Shown: positions 53,141-62,121, counted from the first letter of the stretch. The stretch: DNA of 64,000 bases from Microvirga sp. BSC39 (GCF_000739015.1 NZ_JPUG01000079.1:1-64000), one strand, 5' to 3'. The notes: generated by a model from the sequence alone, not told the origin. Translations and numbers: made by a program.

Positions 53141-55531
53141 TTAATTCTCGGGGCGATCCGGGTTGAAAATCGGCGGGTCGCCTGGAATCGTCATGGTCAT
53201 GGTGAAGTGCAGGCCCTCCTCGGGAAATTCCATCTGCACCTCGGCCTGAAGCTGTGTGGCCAGCACACGCCTTAGCAGTCTGGATCCGAAGCCCTGGCGG
53301 GTGGGCGTGCTCACCCGCGGCCCGCCATGCTCGGTCCAGGCAAAGTGCAGGATCGGCCGCTCCTCGCCCGGCTCCACCCGCCAGCGCACCTCCACCTGGC
53401 CACCAAAGGTCGACAGGGCTCCATGCTTGGCCGCGTTGGTGGTGAGCTCATGGATGGCCATGCCGATGGGCACAGCTGCTTCCGAGGGCAGCTCCACATG
53501 GGGTCCTTCGACGATGATGCGGTTGCGCGCCTCGTCCTCGTAGGGGCCGAGCTCCGTCTGGATCAGGTCCTCGAGGGCTGCCTTCTGCCACAGATCCTCG
53601 GTGAGCAGGTTGTGGGTGCGGGCGAGCGACACGATGCGGCCGACGAAGCCCTGGTAGAACTCGTCGATGCTGGAGGCCGTGCGGGCGGTGGAGCCGACGA
53701 TGGCTTGGACGGTGGCGAGCGTGTTCTTGACCCGGTGATGCAGCTCACGGATCAGCAGCTGCTGACGCTCCTCGGCCTGCTTGCGGTCGGTGATGTCCTG
53801 AACGACCCCGGTCATGCCGCTCGGGGTGCCGTCTTGATCGTAGGTCACCTGGCCCTGGGCGGCGACCCAAACCTGAACATTGTCGTTCAGACGCCTCACC
53901 CTGAGTTCGGTGCTGAACTGTTGCTGATTTTGAATAGCGTCCATCTTGGATTCGATCATCCGGGGCAGGTCGGATGGATGTATCTGCCTGGCCAGCTCCT
54001 CTCTCTCGATCGATCCACGGGCAAGACCGAATATTTCCGCGGCTCTGTCCGAGAGGTCGAACACATCCGTGGCGATATCCCAGCTCCAGTCGCCCATCCT
54101 GGCGGCCTGAAGGGCGATGCGGAGCTGCTCCTCGCTTTTTCTGAGCGCCTCTTCCGTCACCTTCAGGTCGTGAATGTCGACGCTGGTGCCGACCCAACCC
54201 TTGAACTCCCCATTCTCGAAATGAATCGGGGCGCCCTGGATCAGATGCCAACGGTAATGACCCTCATGCGACCTGTATCTTGCTTCCGTCGTATAGGGCG
54301 TATGCAGGGTGACGACCGGCACCAGCTCCTCGCTCATTCTGGCCATGTCGTCGGGATGAATGGCCCGGGTCCAGCTGTGGCCGAGCGCCTCTTCGCGGGG
54401 AAGGCCCGAATAGGTCACCCAGCGCTCGTTTGTGTAGAGCAGTTCCGTCTTCGGATTAAGAATCCAGACCAGTGCCGGCAGCGACTCCGCGATCAGTCGG
54501 AACCGGGCATCGGTTTCCCTCAGGTCCCTTTCGGCCCGAGCCTTTTCCACAGCCGTCCATGTCCGCTCGGCGACGTCCTCGACGAGGGACAGCTCGTCTC
54601 CGAACCAGGCGCGGGGCTGGGACGTGTGCATGTAGAGCACAGCCGTCAGCTTCTGGTTCTTGAGCAGGGGCACGGCCAGAGCCGCGCGGGCATTGATCGT
54701 GCTGTAAGCCGTCTGGACCTCGGGATTGTCCGCGCGCGGGTCGGTCCTGATGTCCTCGACGAAGATGGGCCGGCCCAGCTTGAGTTCCGCCATCATGGTG
54801 GGCAGGAAATCGTAGAGGCGGTAGGCTCGCCCCTCGTTGCCGATGGCTCCCTTAGACCATTCACGCTCCACCAGGATGACGCCGCGCTCCTCGTCCACCT
54901 CGCCATACCCGGCACAGTCCACCTTCAGGAAACGCCCCAGGCTTTTGGCCGTGGCCTCCATGATGGCGTCGGGATCCTCGAGGCTGCGCAGTTGGTCGTT
55001 CAGGGTCAGGAGGAACTCCTGACGGCGTTGCGCCGAATTCATATCCTCCTTGGCCTGCTCACGGGCCGTCACATCCTGGATGATCCCCATCAGGCGAACG
55101 GGTTCCTCGCCCTCGAAGATTGCGCCTCCCCGGACGAGAACCCGTCCGATGCGGCCATCGGGCCGGATCACCCGGTGCTCGACATTGAAATCGGTTTTCG
55201 TCTTGAGCGCGAAGACGATGGCCTGATTCATCCGGTCCATATCGCCGGGATGGATGAGCTTCTCGAATTCCTCGTAGTTCAAGGAGGCATCTAGCGGCAG
55301 GCCCAGGGTTGCCTTGAAGGTCGCAGTTCCCGTCACCTCTCCGGTCCTGAGGTCGCGCTCCCAGGACCCGACCTTGCCGATGTCGAGCGCCATCCGCAGC
55401 TTGCCGTTGCTCAGGCGCAGGGCATCCTCAGTCTCACGCAGGCGGCGTTCCAGATCGGCAAGGCGCTGCCTGTCGCCGTCTCCATAGGAAGCGATATCGG
55501 CGGCCGTGCCTGAAGGGCGCCTTTCGGTCAT
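53141..55531 (-). CDS. HWE-family sensor histidine kinase, paralogue (PAS-GAF-PAS-PAS)
   Basis: A 796-residue cytoplasmic kinase with the same order of domains as its downstream neighbour, preceded by a short coiled coil (RLADLERRLRETEDALRLS). The sensor half is clearly divergent in sequence (roughly half to two thirds identical by eye), whereas the kinase half from QQLLIRELHHRVKNTLATV to RQGFGSRLL is identical. Phospho-His lies near residue 597; the N-box and WxE motif are intact. The two genes are 127 bases apart. HWE kinases in this order often feed general stress or light responses, but the partner regulator is not in the window. Confidence 0.93.
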   Translation of the reverse strand: MTERRPSGTAADIASYGDGDRQRLADLERRLRETEDALRLSNGKLRMALDIGKVGSWERDLRTGEVTGTATFKATLGLPLDASLNYEEFEKLIHPGDMDRMNQAIVFALKTKTDFNVEHRVIRPDGRIGRVLVRGGAIFEGEEPVRLMGIIQDVTAREQAKEDMNSAQRRQEFLLTLNDQLRSLEDPDAIMEATAKSLGRFLKVDCAGYGEVDEERGVILVEREWSKGAIGNEGRAYRLYDFLPTMMAELKLGRPIFVEDIRTDPRADNPEVQTAYSTINARAALAVPLLKNQKLTAVLYMHTSQPRAWFGDELSLVEDVAERTWTAVEKARAERDLRETDARFRLIAESLPALVWILNPKTELLYTNERWVTYSGLPREEALGHSWTRAIHPDDMARMSEELVPVVTLHTPYTTEARYRSHEGHYRWHLIQGAPIHFENGEFKGWVGTSVDIHDLKVTEEALRKSEEQLRIALQAARMGDWSWDIATDVFDLSDRAAEIFGLARGSIEREELARQIHPSDLPRMIESKMDAIQNQQQFSTELRVRRLNDNVQVWVAAQGQVTYDQDGTPSGMTGVVQDITDRKQAEERQQLLIRELHHRVKNTLATVQAIVGSTARTASSIDEFYQGFVGRIVSLARTHNLLTEDLWQKAALEDLIQTELGPYEDEARNRIIVEGPHVELPSEAAVPIGMAIHELTTNAAKHGALSTFGGQVEVRWRVEPGEERPILHFAWTEHGGPRVSTPTRQGFGSRLLRRVLATQLQAEVQMEFPEEGLHFTMTMTIPGDPPIFNPDRPEN
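53274..53757. repeat. 484-bp block identical to 50756-51239 (direct repeat, copy 2)
   Basis: Second copy of the identical kinase-domain block, offset by 2518 bases and in the same orientation. Synonymous positions are also identical, which points to recent gene conversion rather than protein-level constraint. Confidence 0.9.
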
Positions 55532-55618
55532 CGACGCATACTCTCGAAATCCCCGGTGTCTCCCGACTGCCTCAAACTGAGCGGCAGGATACGGTACAAC
55601 GAGACATAGGGCTCTGCG

Positions 55619-57730
55619 TCAGCTCTGAAACCCCCCGATGGACTTCAACGCGAAGGTATAAGCGAGGGCGACCTCCTCGAGGCGGTCGAAGCGGCCGGCA
55701 GCGCCGGCGTGCCCGGCCTCCATGTTGAGCCTGAACAGGATCGGGCCGCCGCCTGTCATGGTAGCCCGCAGCCGCGCCACCCATTTTGCCGGCTCCCAAT
55801 AGGTGACGCGCGGGTCGGTGAGGCCTGCCAGCGCCAGGATCGCCGGATAGGCCTGGGGCTTCACGTTGTCGTAGGGCGAGTAGGCCAGGATCGTGCGGAA
55901 GGCGGCCTCGTCCGCAGCCGGGTTGCCCCATTCCGGCCACTCGGGCGGGGTGAGGGGCAACTCGCTGTCGAGCATGGTGTTGAGCACGTCGACGAAGGGC
56001 ACCTCGGCGATGATCCCGGCAAAGAGGTCCGGCGCCAGATTGGCCACCGCCCCCATGAGCATGCCGCCGGCGCTGCCGCCATGGGCGACGATTCGGCCGC
56101 GCGAGGTGTAGCCGGCCTCGACCAGGGCCTCGCCGCAGGCGATGAAATCCGTGAAGGTGTTGGGTTTCTTCTCGCGCTTGCCGTCCATGTACCAGCGCCA
56201 GCCCTTTTCCGTTCCGCCGCGGATATGCGCGATGGCATAGACGAAGCCCCGGTCGACGAGGGACAGGATCCCAGTGCGAAAGCCCGCCGGCATCGACATG
56301 CCGTAGGAGCCATAGCCGTAGAGCAGACAGGGCGCGGATCCGTCGAGGGCGACCTCGCGCCGGTGGACGATGGAGATCGGTACCTGCTCTCCGTCGGGAG
56401 CGGTGGCGAACAGGCGGCGGGTCACGTAATCGGCCGGATTATGCCCGCTCGGCACTTCCTGCCGCTTGCGAAGCGTGCGTTCCCCGGTGCGCAGGTTGTA
56501 GTCGATCACCTCGCTCGGGGTGGTCATCGACGAGTAGTGATAGCGGATCATGTCCGTGTCGAACTCGTAGCCCGCCGAGAAGCCCAGCGAATAGGCCTCC
56601 TCATCGAAGGCGACGCTCTCCTCACGGCCCGTCGCGAATTCCCGCAGCACGATGCGGGGATTCGCGTCTTCCCGCTCGAGGCGCACGAGATAGCGGGCGA
56701 GCGCCACGTGGGAGAGGATCATGGTGCCCGGCCTGTAGGGCACCAGATCGCGCCAGTGCTCGCGCCCGGGCATTGCCACGGGGGCCGAGACGATCTTGAA
56801 GTCCTCCGATCCATCCGCGTTGGTCAGGATGATGAGATCGTCCCCGTGATGCTCCACGTCATACTTGAGTTGCGGCGTGCGCGGCTCGACGATCCGTGGC
56901 GTGGCCGACGGATCGGCCCGGTCGAGAAGCCAGATCTCGGAGGTTTCGTGGTCGCTCGCCTCGATGAGCACGAAGGCGTCCGACTGGGTGGTGCCGAGCT
57001 TCACGAAGAAGCCGGGATCCTTCTCCTCGTAGACGACCTGATCCTGATCGGAGCCGGTGCCGAGGCGATGGAGCTTGACCCGGACCGGGCGGTGGTTCTC
57101 GTCGAGTTCCACGTAATAGAAGCTCGACGAATCGTTGAGCCACACGGCGCCGCCGGAGGTCTGGGTCACCTCGTCGGGCAGTTCGGTGCCGCTCTCCAGG
57201 TCGCGCACGCGGATCGTGAAGTATTCCGACCCCTTGATGTCGGCGCCCCAGGCAAGGAGCCGGTGATCGGGCGAGTGATCCGCTCCGCCGAGATCGAAGA
57301 ACGGATGGCCCTCGGCTTCTCTGTCACCGTCGAGCATGATGGTCTCAGGTCCGCCTTCGCGCGGCTGGCGGCAGACCAGCGGGTGCTGTCCGCCCTCCCG
57401 GTAGCGGGTGAAATAGGCGTAAGGACCGTCAGGCTCGGGAACGCTGGAATCGTCTTCCTTGATGCGGCCGCGCATCTCGGCCACGAGGCGCGCCTGGAAC
57501 TCCTCCGTGCCGGCGAAGGCTGCGGCCGCGTAGGCGTTCTCCTGTTCCAGGCAGGCGCGGATCTCCGGATCGAGGACGGACGGATCCTTGAGAACCTCCT
57601 TCCAGTTCTCTGCCTTCAGCCAGGCGTAGTCGTCCCGAACTTGAGACCCATGCATCTCGAAGACATGCGGTCGCGCAGGAACCGACGGCGCAGCAGGCAG
57701 GGGATGGAAGGGGAGGCGCTCGGGTTTCAT
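55619..57730 (-). CDS. Oligopeptidase B-like S9 prolyl oligopeptidase
   Basis: A 703-residue serine peptidase from ATG 57730 (MKPERLPFHPLPAAPSVPAR). The N-terminal beta-propeller includes DDYAWLKAENWKEVLKDPSV and NAYAAAAFAGTEEFQ. The hydrolase domain starts about 430 (LLYGYGSYGMSMPAGF) with nucleophile GGSAGG near residue 550. Its Asp is near LTDPRVTYWEPAKW, and its His in MEAGHAGAAGR near 680. This set, with IRGGTEKGWRWYMDGKREKK, is characteristic of oligopeptidase B, which cleaves short peptides after basic residues. It is cytoplasmic and has no obvious operon partner. Confidence 0.94.
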   Translation of the reverse strand: MKPERLPFHPLPAAPSVPARPHVFEMHGSQVRDDYAWLKAENWKEVLKDPSVLDPEIRACLEQENAYAAAAFAGTEEFQARLVAEMRGRIKEDDSSVPEPDGPYAYFTRYREGGQHPLVCRQPREGGPETIMLDGDREAEGHPFFDLGGADHSPDHRLLAWGADIKGSEYFTIRVRDLESGTELPDEVTQTSGGAVWLNDSSSFYYVELDENHRPVRVKLHRLGTGSDQDQVVYEEKDPGFFVKLGTTQSDAFVLIEASDHETSEIWLLDRADPSATPRIVEPRTPQLKYDVEHHGDDLIILTNADGSEDFKIVSAPVAMPGREHWRDLVPYRPGTMILSHVALARYLVRLEREDANPRIVLREFATGREESVAFDEEAYSLGFSAGYEFDTDMIRYHYSSMTTPSEVIDYNLRTGERTLRKRQEVPSGHNPADYVTRRLFATAPDGEQVPISIVHRREVALDGSAPCLLYGYGSYGMSMPAGFRTGILSLVDRGFVYAIAHIRGGTEKGWRWYMDGKREKKPNTFTDFIACGEALVEAGYTSRGRIVAHGGSAGGMLMGAVANLAPDLFAGIIAEVPFVDVLNTMLDSELPLTPPEWPEWGNPAADEAAFRTILAYSPYDNVKPQAYPAILALAGLTDPRVTYWEPAKWVARLRATMTGGGPILFRLNMEAGHAGAAGRFDRLEEVALAYTFALKSIGGFQS

Positions 57731-58152
57731 GAAATCTTCCGGTGAGGATATCGGGCAGGGATTATGCACAGATAACTCTGATTTCCCATCGAGGGTCCGC
57801 ATGGGGCATGACAGGCGCCCGAATGTTCTATCGAACTGCCTTTCTAGTTACTTCTTCGGCTCCAAAGCATGAAATTATTGTGATCGAGAGCCTAACCTAT
57901 GGACACAGGCATTAACTTTTGCTCCAGGGTTTATTGCACAGTCCAAGATGATACGAAGTTTTCCAAAGTTTTCCTTTTGAACATCTTGCATTGAGGCTGA
58001 ATTTGCCATACTTGGACGAACAAGCACGATTTCTGTGCAAGTACGGTGCGGTTCTAGGAAGAGGCAAGCATTGCTTCAGACGAGAATACTCAAAGATAGG
58101 TTGAAAAGCTTTTTTGAGCTGTTCTAAAGAGCCGGAAAGGAAGAAAATCAAA
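57731..58152 (+). promoter_or_regulatory. Long AT-rich upstream region of mucR
   Basis: About 420 bases without a credible gene between the oligopeptidase (minus) and mucR (plus), much richer in A/T than the rest. It contains a tandem AAGTTTTCC at 57956-57964 and 57966-57974 and several TA-step-rich stretches. MucR/Ros proteins bind AT-rich targets and repress their own genes, so autoregulation is a reasonable reading. Confidence 0.5.
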
Positions 58153-58587
58153 ATGAGCGACAACATCGCTGCTTCGAACTACATTGAGCTGGCTGCCGAC
58201 ATCGTTTCCGCCTATGTCAGCAATAATTCTGTTCCTACATCCGACCTTCCGACTCTGATCAACGAGGTCCATACGGCTCTTCTTCGTGTCGGGGGCGGCA
58301 CGGTGGAGGTCCCGGTCGAGGCGCCCAAGCCCGCGATCCCGGTGAAGAAGTCCGTGACCCCGGATTACATCGTCTGCCTCGAGGACGGAAAGAAGTTCAA
58401 GTCGCTGAAGCGCCACCTGCGCACGCAGTACAACATGACCCCCGAGCAGTATCGCGAGAAGTGGGGCCTGCCCGTCGATTACCCGATGGTGGCTCCCAAC
58501 TACGCGAAGGCCCGCTCCGAGCTCGCCAAGGAAATGGGCCTCGGTCAGCAGCGCCGGAAGCGCCGCTCCTCGCGCAGCTCCAGCTGA
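58153..58587 (+). CDS. mucR: MucR/Ros family transcriptional regulator
   Basis: A 144-residue DNA-binding protein. An N-terminal oligomerisation region (AADIVSAYVSNNSVPTSDLP, LINEVHTALLRVGGG) precedes the zinc-finger-like domain: IVCLEDGKKFKSLKRHLRTQ, YNMTPEQYREKWGLPVDYPM and VAPNYAKARSELAKEMGLG. In place of the Cys2His2 set of Ros it has Cys-x-x-Asp and one His, and the second His position reads Gln or Tyr, so zinc binding is doubtful, as in some Mesorhizobium Ml proteins. MucR controls exopolysaccharide, motility and cell-cycle genes. ATG 58153 is chosen, with AGGAAG upstream. A terminator follows. Confidence 0.95.
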   Translation: MSDNIAASNYIELAADIVSAYVSNNSVPTSDLPTLINEVHTALLRVGGGTVEVPVEAPKPAIPVKKSVTPDYIVCLEDGKKFKSLKRHLRTQYNMTPEQYREKWGLPVDYPMVAPNYAKARSELAKEMGLGQQRRKRRSSRSSS

Positions 58588-58610
58588 ACGACTTCCAATC
58601 GTTGAGATCA

Positions 58611-58633
58611 GCCGCCCCTTGGGCGGCTTTTTT
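58611..58633 (+). terminator. Rho-independent terminator of mucR
   Basis: GCCGCCC-CTT-GGGCGGC followed by six T bases, 23 bases after the mucR stop. Confidence 0.93.
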
Positions 58634-59628
58634 CATTCCTGAGCCGTGCTGAGGGCAGGGTTGACCTTAGCCTCCTGCGCGAAACGGCTTCGATAAGCGA
58701 CCGGACTGGTGCCGAGCCGCGACCGGAAGTGATGGCGCAGCGTTGCCGCGGAGCCGAAGCCGGTTGTGCCGGCAATGTCCTCGATCGAGTTTCGGGTCGT
58801 CTCCAGCAATTCGCGGGCGCGGATCAGGCGCTCCCCGAGCAGCCACTCGCCCGGCGGCAGGCCCGTTGCGGCCTTGAAGCGGCGCAGGAACGTTCGCGTG
58901 CTCATGCCCGCCTCGGCGGCCAGTAGGTCGATGGGCTGCTCTTCGCTCAGCCGCTGCCGCATCCGGTCGAACAGGGGAGCGAATCGTGCCCCCTCGCGGG
59001 CTGGTGGAACGGGACGCTCGATGAACTGCGCCTGCCCACCCTCGCGATGCGGCGGCACGACGAGGCGGCGGGCGAGCCGGTTGGCGATCTCGGGGCCGAA
59101 GTCCGCGCGCACCACATGCAGGCAGAGGTCGATGCCTGCAGCGCTGCCGGCGGATGTCAGCAGCCGGCCTTCATCCACATACAGAATATCCGGCTCGACC
59201 CTGATCTCGGGATAGGCTGCCGAGAGCTGTTCCACATAATGCCAGTGGGTCGTCGCGCGGCGTCCCGACAGCAGGCCGGTGGCTGCAAGCGCGAAAACAC
59301 CGGAGCAGATCGACATCAGCCGCGCGCCGCGTTCATGCGCACGTCTCAGGGCGTCGACAAGGGCCGGTGGGACCGGCTCGGCGGAGGCTCCGCGCCAGCC
59401 GGGAATCACGATGGTGTCCGCCTGCTCCAGCAGCTCGAGGCCGCCATCGGCCATGATCTGGAAGCCGCCGATGGCACGCAAAGGGCCTGGCTCGATGGCG
59501 CAGACGGCAAAACGATACCAGTCCGGCCCCATCTCCGGACGCGGCAATCCGAAGACCTCGACGGCGATGCCGAATTCGAAGGTGCTCAGGCGGTCATAGG
59601 CGAGGGCGACGACGAGGTGGTTTGGCAT
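58633..59628 (-). CDS. GlxA-type transcriptional regulator (DJ-1/PfpI domain plus AraC HTH)
   Basis: A 331-residue regulator from ATG 59628 (MPNHLVVALAYDRLSTFEFG). Residues ~5-180 are a class I amidotransferase-like DJ-1/PfpI domain with MSICSGVFALAATGLL holding the elbow cysteine near 108. TSAGSAAGIDLCLHVVRADF follows. Residues ~225-325 are the AraC/XylS double helix-turn-helix (AAEAGMSTRTFLRRFKAATG, IEDIAGTTGFGSAATLRHHF). This is the FtrA/GlxA subfamily. It is divergent from a rhodanese gene 88 bases away, so that gene is the likely target. Confidence 0.94.
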   Translation of the reverse strand: MPNHLVVALAYDRLSTFEFGIAVEVFGLPRPEMGPDWYRFAVCAIEPGPLRAIGGFQIMADGGLELLEQADTIVIPGWRGASAEPVPPALVDALRRAHERGARLMSICSGVFALAATGLLSGRRATTHWHYVEQLSAAYPEIRVEPDILYVDEGRLLTSAGSAAGIDLCLHVVRADFGPEIANRLARRLVVPPHREGGQAQFIERPVPPAREGARFAPLFDRMRQRLSEEQPIDLLAAEAGMSTRTFLRRFKAATGLPPGEWLLGERLIRARELLETTRNSIEDIAGTTGFGSAATLRHHFRSRLGTSPVAYRSRFAQEAKVNPALSTAQE

Positions 59629-59716
59629 GATGTTTACGTCTGTTGGCGGGAGCGCCACTTTCCACGATGACGCCTGTGCGGAACTCTGGCCACGGCTTTT
59701 CCACAAGGAGGTTCTC

Positions 59717-60151
59717 ATGCCAGCCAGTTCCGTCACAGCCATTCCCGCTGCCGCACCTGCCGCCGCACAGGCACATTTCGCCGGCCGCCTCTCGTTGGAG
59801 ACCGATTGCGCCGATGTGCACGATGCGTTCGTGAGCGGCCAAGCCGACTTCGTGCTCCTCGACGTGCGCGGCCCCAAGGCCTATGCGCGCAGCCATGTGC
59901 CGGGCGCTCTCAACCTCCCGCACCGGGAGATTACATCGGAGCGGATGTCCGCCTGGCCCGACTCGACGCTGTTCGTGGTCTATTGCGCAGGCCCGCATTG
60001 CAACGGCGCCGACCGGGGCGCGCTGCGGCTGGCGCAACTCGGACGTCCGGTGAAGCTGATGCTGGGTGGCATGACGGGTTGGGCCGACGAGGATTTTCCC
60101 TTCGCGAAAGGGGCTGAGGCCGGATCGCTGAACGTCATGTCTGCAGCGTAA
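59717..60151 (+). CDS. Rhodanese-like domain protein
   Basis: A 144-residue single-domain rhodanese, with AAGGAGG six bases before ATG 59717. After a 30-residue Ala-rich lead, the domain runs FVLLDVRGPKAYARSHVPGA, LNLPHREIT, then VVYCAGPHCNGADRGAL with the active-site cysteine (near residue 94) in Cys-Ala-Gly-Pro-His-Cys-Asn, and LMLGGMTGWADEDFP at the end. No signal peptide is convincing. It would carry persulfide sulfur. The divergent GlxA-type regulator probably controls it. A stem with a GAAAA loop follows. Confidence 0.92.
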   Translation: MPASSVTAIPAAAPAAAQAHFAGRLSLETDCADVHDAFVSGQADFVLLDVRGPKAYARSHVPGALNLPHREITSERMSAWPDSTLFVVYCAGPHCNGADRGALRLAQLGRPVKLMLGGMTGWADEDFPFAKGAEAGSLNVMSAA

Positions 60152-60159
60152 ACCTGAGA

Positions 60160-60186
60160 GATCCCCCGCCGAAAAGGCAGGGGATC
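60160..60186 (+). terminator. Hairpin after the rhodanese gene
   Basis: GATCCCCCGCC and GGCAGGGGATC form an 11-bp stem with one mismatch around GAAAA, eight bases after the stop codon. Confidence 0.65.
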
Positions 60187-60336
60187 ATTGCGGCCTTTGT
60201 GCGGGCGGATCCGGCGCTGTCCGAGTTATCCTCAGTCTTATCAACAGTTTTGAATCGCGTTGACAACTAGGAATATGCCCCCACTATCGAAGGAGGAAGG
60301 GGTACCCCTTCCTTACTTTATTTATGGGAACAAAAC

Positions 60337-61305
60337 ATGAACATTGAAGACGGCGATGCGGTTCATCAAAGTATTGCCGCAGCAGACTTTTCAGGGCTGA
60401 AGAAGGTTGGTTCGAACAGGCGTAAAGGACATGTGAAGAACAGGGCCGCGCCAGTCGTTGGACAGCCTGCAGGCGATTCCCTGACCCGGGAGGCAAAGCG
60501 CCTGCTCGGAGCTCTGGGTCAGCCGGAGACCTGGGCGTTCATCGATCCGACGGACCCGTCGAGCGTGCTTATCCACAGGCGCCGCGGCGGCGTCTCGGTC
60601 GGGGCAGGGCGCTTTGCGGCGGCGTCTGCGGACGCTCTCGTGCGCGAGGATCTCGCCTGCTGGCAGCAGGCAGGCTCGGGCCGCCGGACCCTGCAACTGA
60701 CCTCAGCCGGGCAAGCCCATCGGCGCCGCACCTGCGCGCCCGATGCGGAGCTCGCCTTCCTGCATCAGCACCGCGAGACGGCGGCCGCGACTGTTGAGAC
60801 AGCCACGGGCACGACGCGCGTGCGGATCGACACGGAGGAGAGCCCTCTCGACTGGCTGCACCGGCGCCGGGACCGCAATGGCGAACCGATGATCGACGAG
60901 ACGGCCTATCAGGCGGGAGAGCGGCTTCGCACCGACATCATGCTTGCCGGTCTGCTGCCAGGCGTAACGGCGCGCTGGGATGCCATGCCGAAGTCCGGCG
61001 GTCCTGCCTCTCCGGGCGAAGCCACGGACCGGATGGTCGCGGCCCGCCAGAGGCTCCGCCACGCCTTCGATGCCATCGGGAGCGATTTCAGCGACCTGCT
61101 TCTCGACCTGTGCGGTTTTCTAAAAGGGTTGGAGCAGATCGAGCGGGAGCGGCAATGGCCCGCACGCTCGGCCAAGATCGTCGTGCGCCTCGCGCTCGCG
61201 CGGCTCGCGGAGCATTACGGCATCGAGTCTGAAGCGCGCGGTCCTGCCGCCTCGCGCGGCATCCGCACGTGGCAGGCTGTGGTGATCGAAGGCGGACGGA
61301 TCTAG
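60337..61305 (+). CDS. DUF6456 domain-containing protein
   Basis: A 322-residue protein from ATG 60337. The N-terminal ~45 residues are basic. A winged-helix-like segment (LTREAKRLLGALGQPETWAF; ALVREDLACWQQAGSGRRTL) follows. The C-terminal DUF6456 domain (~165-310) includes SPLDWLHRRRDRNGEPMIDE, YQAGERLRTDIMLAGLLPGV and a final helix-turn-helix-like region (SAKIVVRLALARLAEHYGI). That ending resembles DNA-binding modules, and I infer a transcription-related role. It is convergent with sufE, with a four-base overlap; this neighbourhood recurs in Hyphomicrobiales. Confidence 0.85.
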   Translation: MNIEDGDAVHQSIAAADFSGLKKVGSNRRKGHVKNRAAPVVGQPAGDSLTREAKRLLGALGQPETWAFIDPTDPSSVLIHRRRGGVSVGAGRFAAASADALVREDLACWQQAGSGRRTLQLTSAGQAHRRRTCAPDAELAFLHQHRETAAATVETATGTTRVRIDTEESPLDWLHRRRDRNGEPMIDETAYQAGERLRTDIMLAGLLPGVTARWDAMPKSGGPASPGEATDRMVAARQRLRHAFDAIGSDFSDLLLDLCGFLKGLEQIERERQWPARSAKIVVRLALARLAEHYGIESEARGPAASRGIRTWQAVVIEGGRI

Positions 61306-61730
61306 GAGGCGGCCAGCGCCACCTGCGCATCCCGGCGGATGCGCTCGACCATGGATCTGACGCCGTTCGACCGTTGCGGCGTCAGATGCTCGGACAGGCC
61401 GAGCTCCTTGAACAGGCCAAGCGCATCCGTGGAGAGGGCCTCGGATGCGGTCTTGCCGTCATAGAGGGATATCAGGAGCGCCACGAGCCCGCGCACGATA
61501 TGGGCATCGCTGTCGCCGAGCAGATGCAGAACCGGCTGGTTTCCGGAGGTTCTCACATCCGTCTGGAGCCAGACCTGGCTGGCGCAGCCCTGCACCTTGT
61601 TGACGTCGCTATGGGCGTCGTCGGGCAGCGGCTGCATCATCCGGCCGAGCTCGATGAGGTAGCGGTAGCGCTCCTCCCAATCGTCGAGCAGCTCGAAGTT
61701 GGAAACGATTTCATCGATGGTCGGCAGCAT
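61302..61730 (-). CDS. sufE: SufE family sulfur-transfer protein
   Basis: A 142-residue cytoplasmic protein from ATG 61730 (MLPTIDEIVSNFELLDDWEE); an ATG at 61757 would add nine residues. The sulfur-accepting cysteine is Cys49 in VNKVQGCASQVWLQ. The rest (SDAHIVRGLVALLISLYDGK, LGLSEHLTPQRSNGVRSMVE) matches SufE throughout. It takes persulfide from the SufS desulfurase for Fe-S cluster assembly; other suf genes are not in this window, as is common in rhizobia. Confidence 0.95.
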   Translation of the reverse strand: MLPTIDEIVSNFELLDDWEERYRYLIELGRMMQPLPDDAHSDVNKVQGCASQVWLQTDVRTSGNQPVLHLLGDSDAHIVRGLVALLISLYDGKTASEALSTDALGLFKELGLSEHLTPQRSNGVRSMVERIRRDAQVALAAS

Positions 61731-61797
61731 GGAAAACCTGTGATGTCTGCCGCTCATATAGCCATCGGGCCGCCCTTTGGCGACGGGTGCGGTGAAT

Positions 61798-62121
61798 TTA
61801 CGTGCGTGGCTTCGATGCGGCCAGCGCACGGTCCTCCGGCTTCAGGGTATCGGCCGGTCTGGAGGCGTCCGCCAGGGGGAAGCCCGAGGACGTCATGATC
61901 TTGTCGACCACAGCCTGCTTGGCGCTGTCGGGCAGAGCCTTCCAGACGGTCTCTAGGTGGCCTGGACCCTCAGGGGCCGTTAGCGGAGAGGGGGCCGCCG
62001 GCGCGCTGGACTTCGGCGTGAAGAACGCCTCGATGGCGGCAGTGCCTTCGCCTTTCTGGCGAACCGGCGAGTAGTAGAAAATGGCGCCGACGATCAGGAC
62101 GAAACGGAGAATGGACAACAT
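61798..62121 (-). CDS. Small membrane-anchored protein (DUF5330-like)
   Basis: A 107-residue protein from ATG 62121. One hydrophobic helix (LSILRFVLIVGAIFYYSPV) is followed by a Pro/Ala linker and a helical segment (HLETVWKALPDSAKQAVVDK). The remainder is polar. The position next to sufE and the layout suggest the rhizobial DUF5330 family, but similarity by eye is limited. No function can be assigned. The ribosome site is weak. Confidence 0.65.
   Translation of the reverse strand: MLSILRFVLIVGAIFYYSPVRQKGEGTAAIEAFFTPKSSAPAAPSPLTAPEGPGHLETVWKALPDSAKQAVVDKIMTSSGFPLADASRPADTLKPEDRALAASKPRT

Noticed and set aside
50626..55294. Long plus-strand open frames opposite both HWE kinase genes
   Set aside because: The minus-strand proteins have PAS, GAF and kinase motifs throughout; the plus frames have shadow composition and no motif.
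55709..57745. 678-codon plus-strand frame opposite the oligopeptidase
   Set aside because: Antisense shadow; the minus strand encodes a complete S9 peptidase with its catalytic residues.
57912..58166. 84-codon minus-strand frame upstream of mucR
   Set aside because: AT-rich regulatory DNA with no ribosome site and no similarity I recognise.
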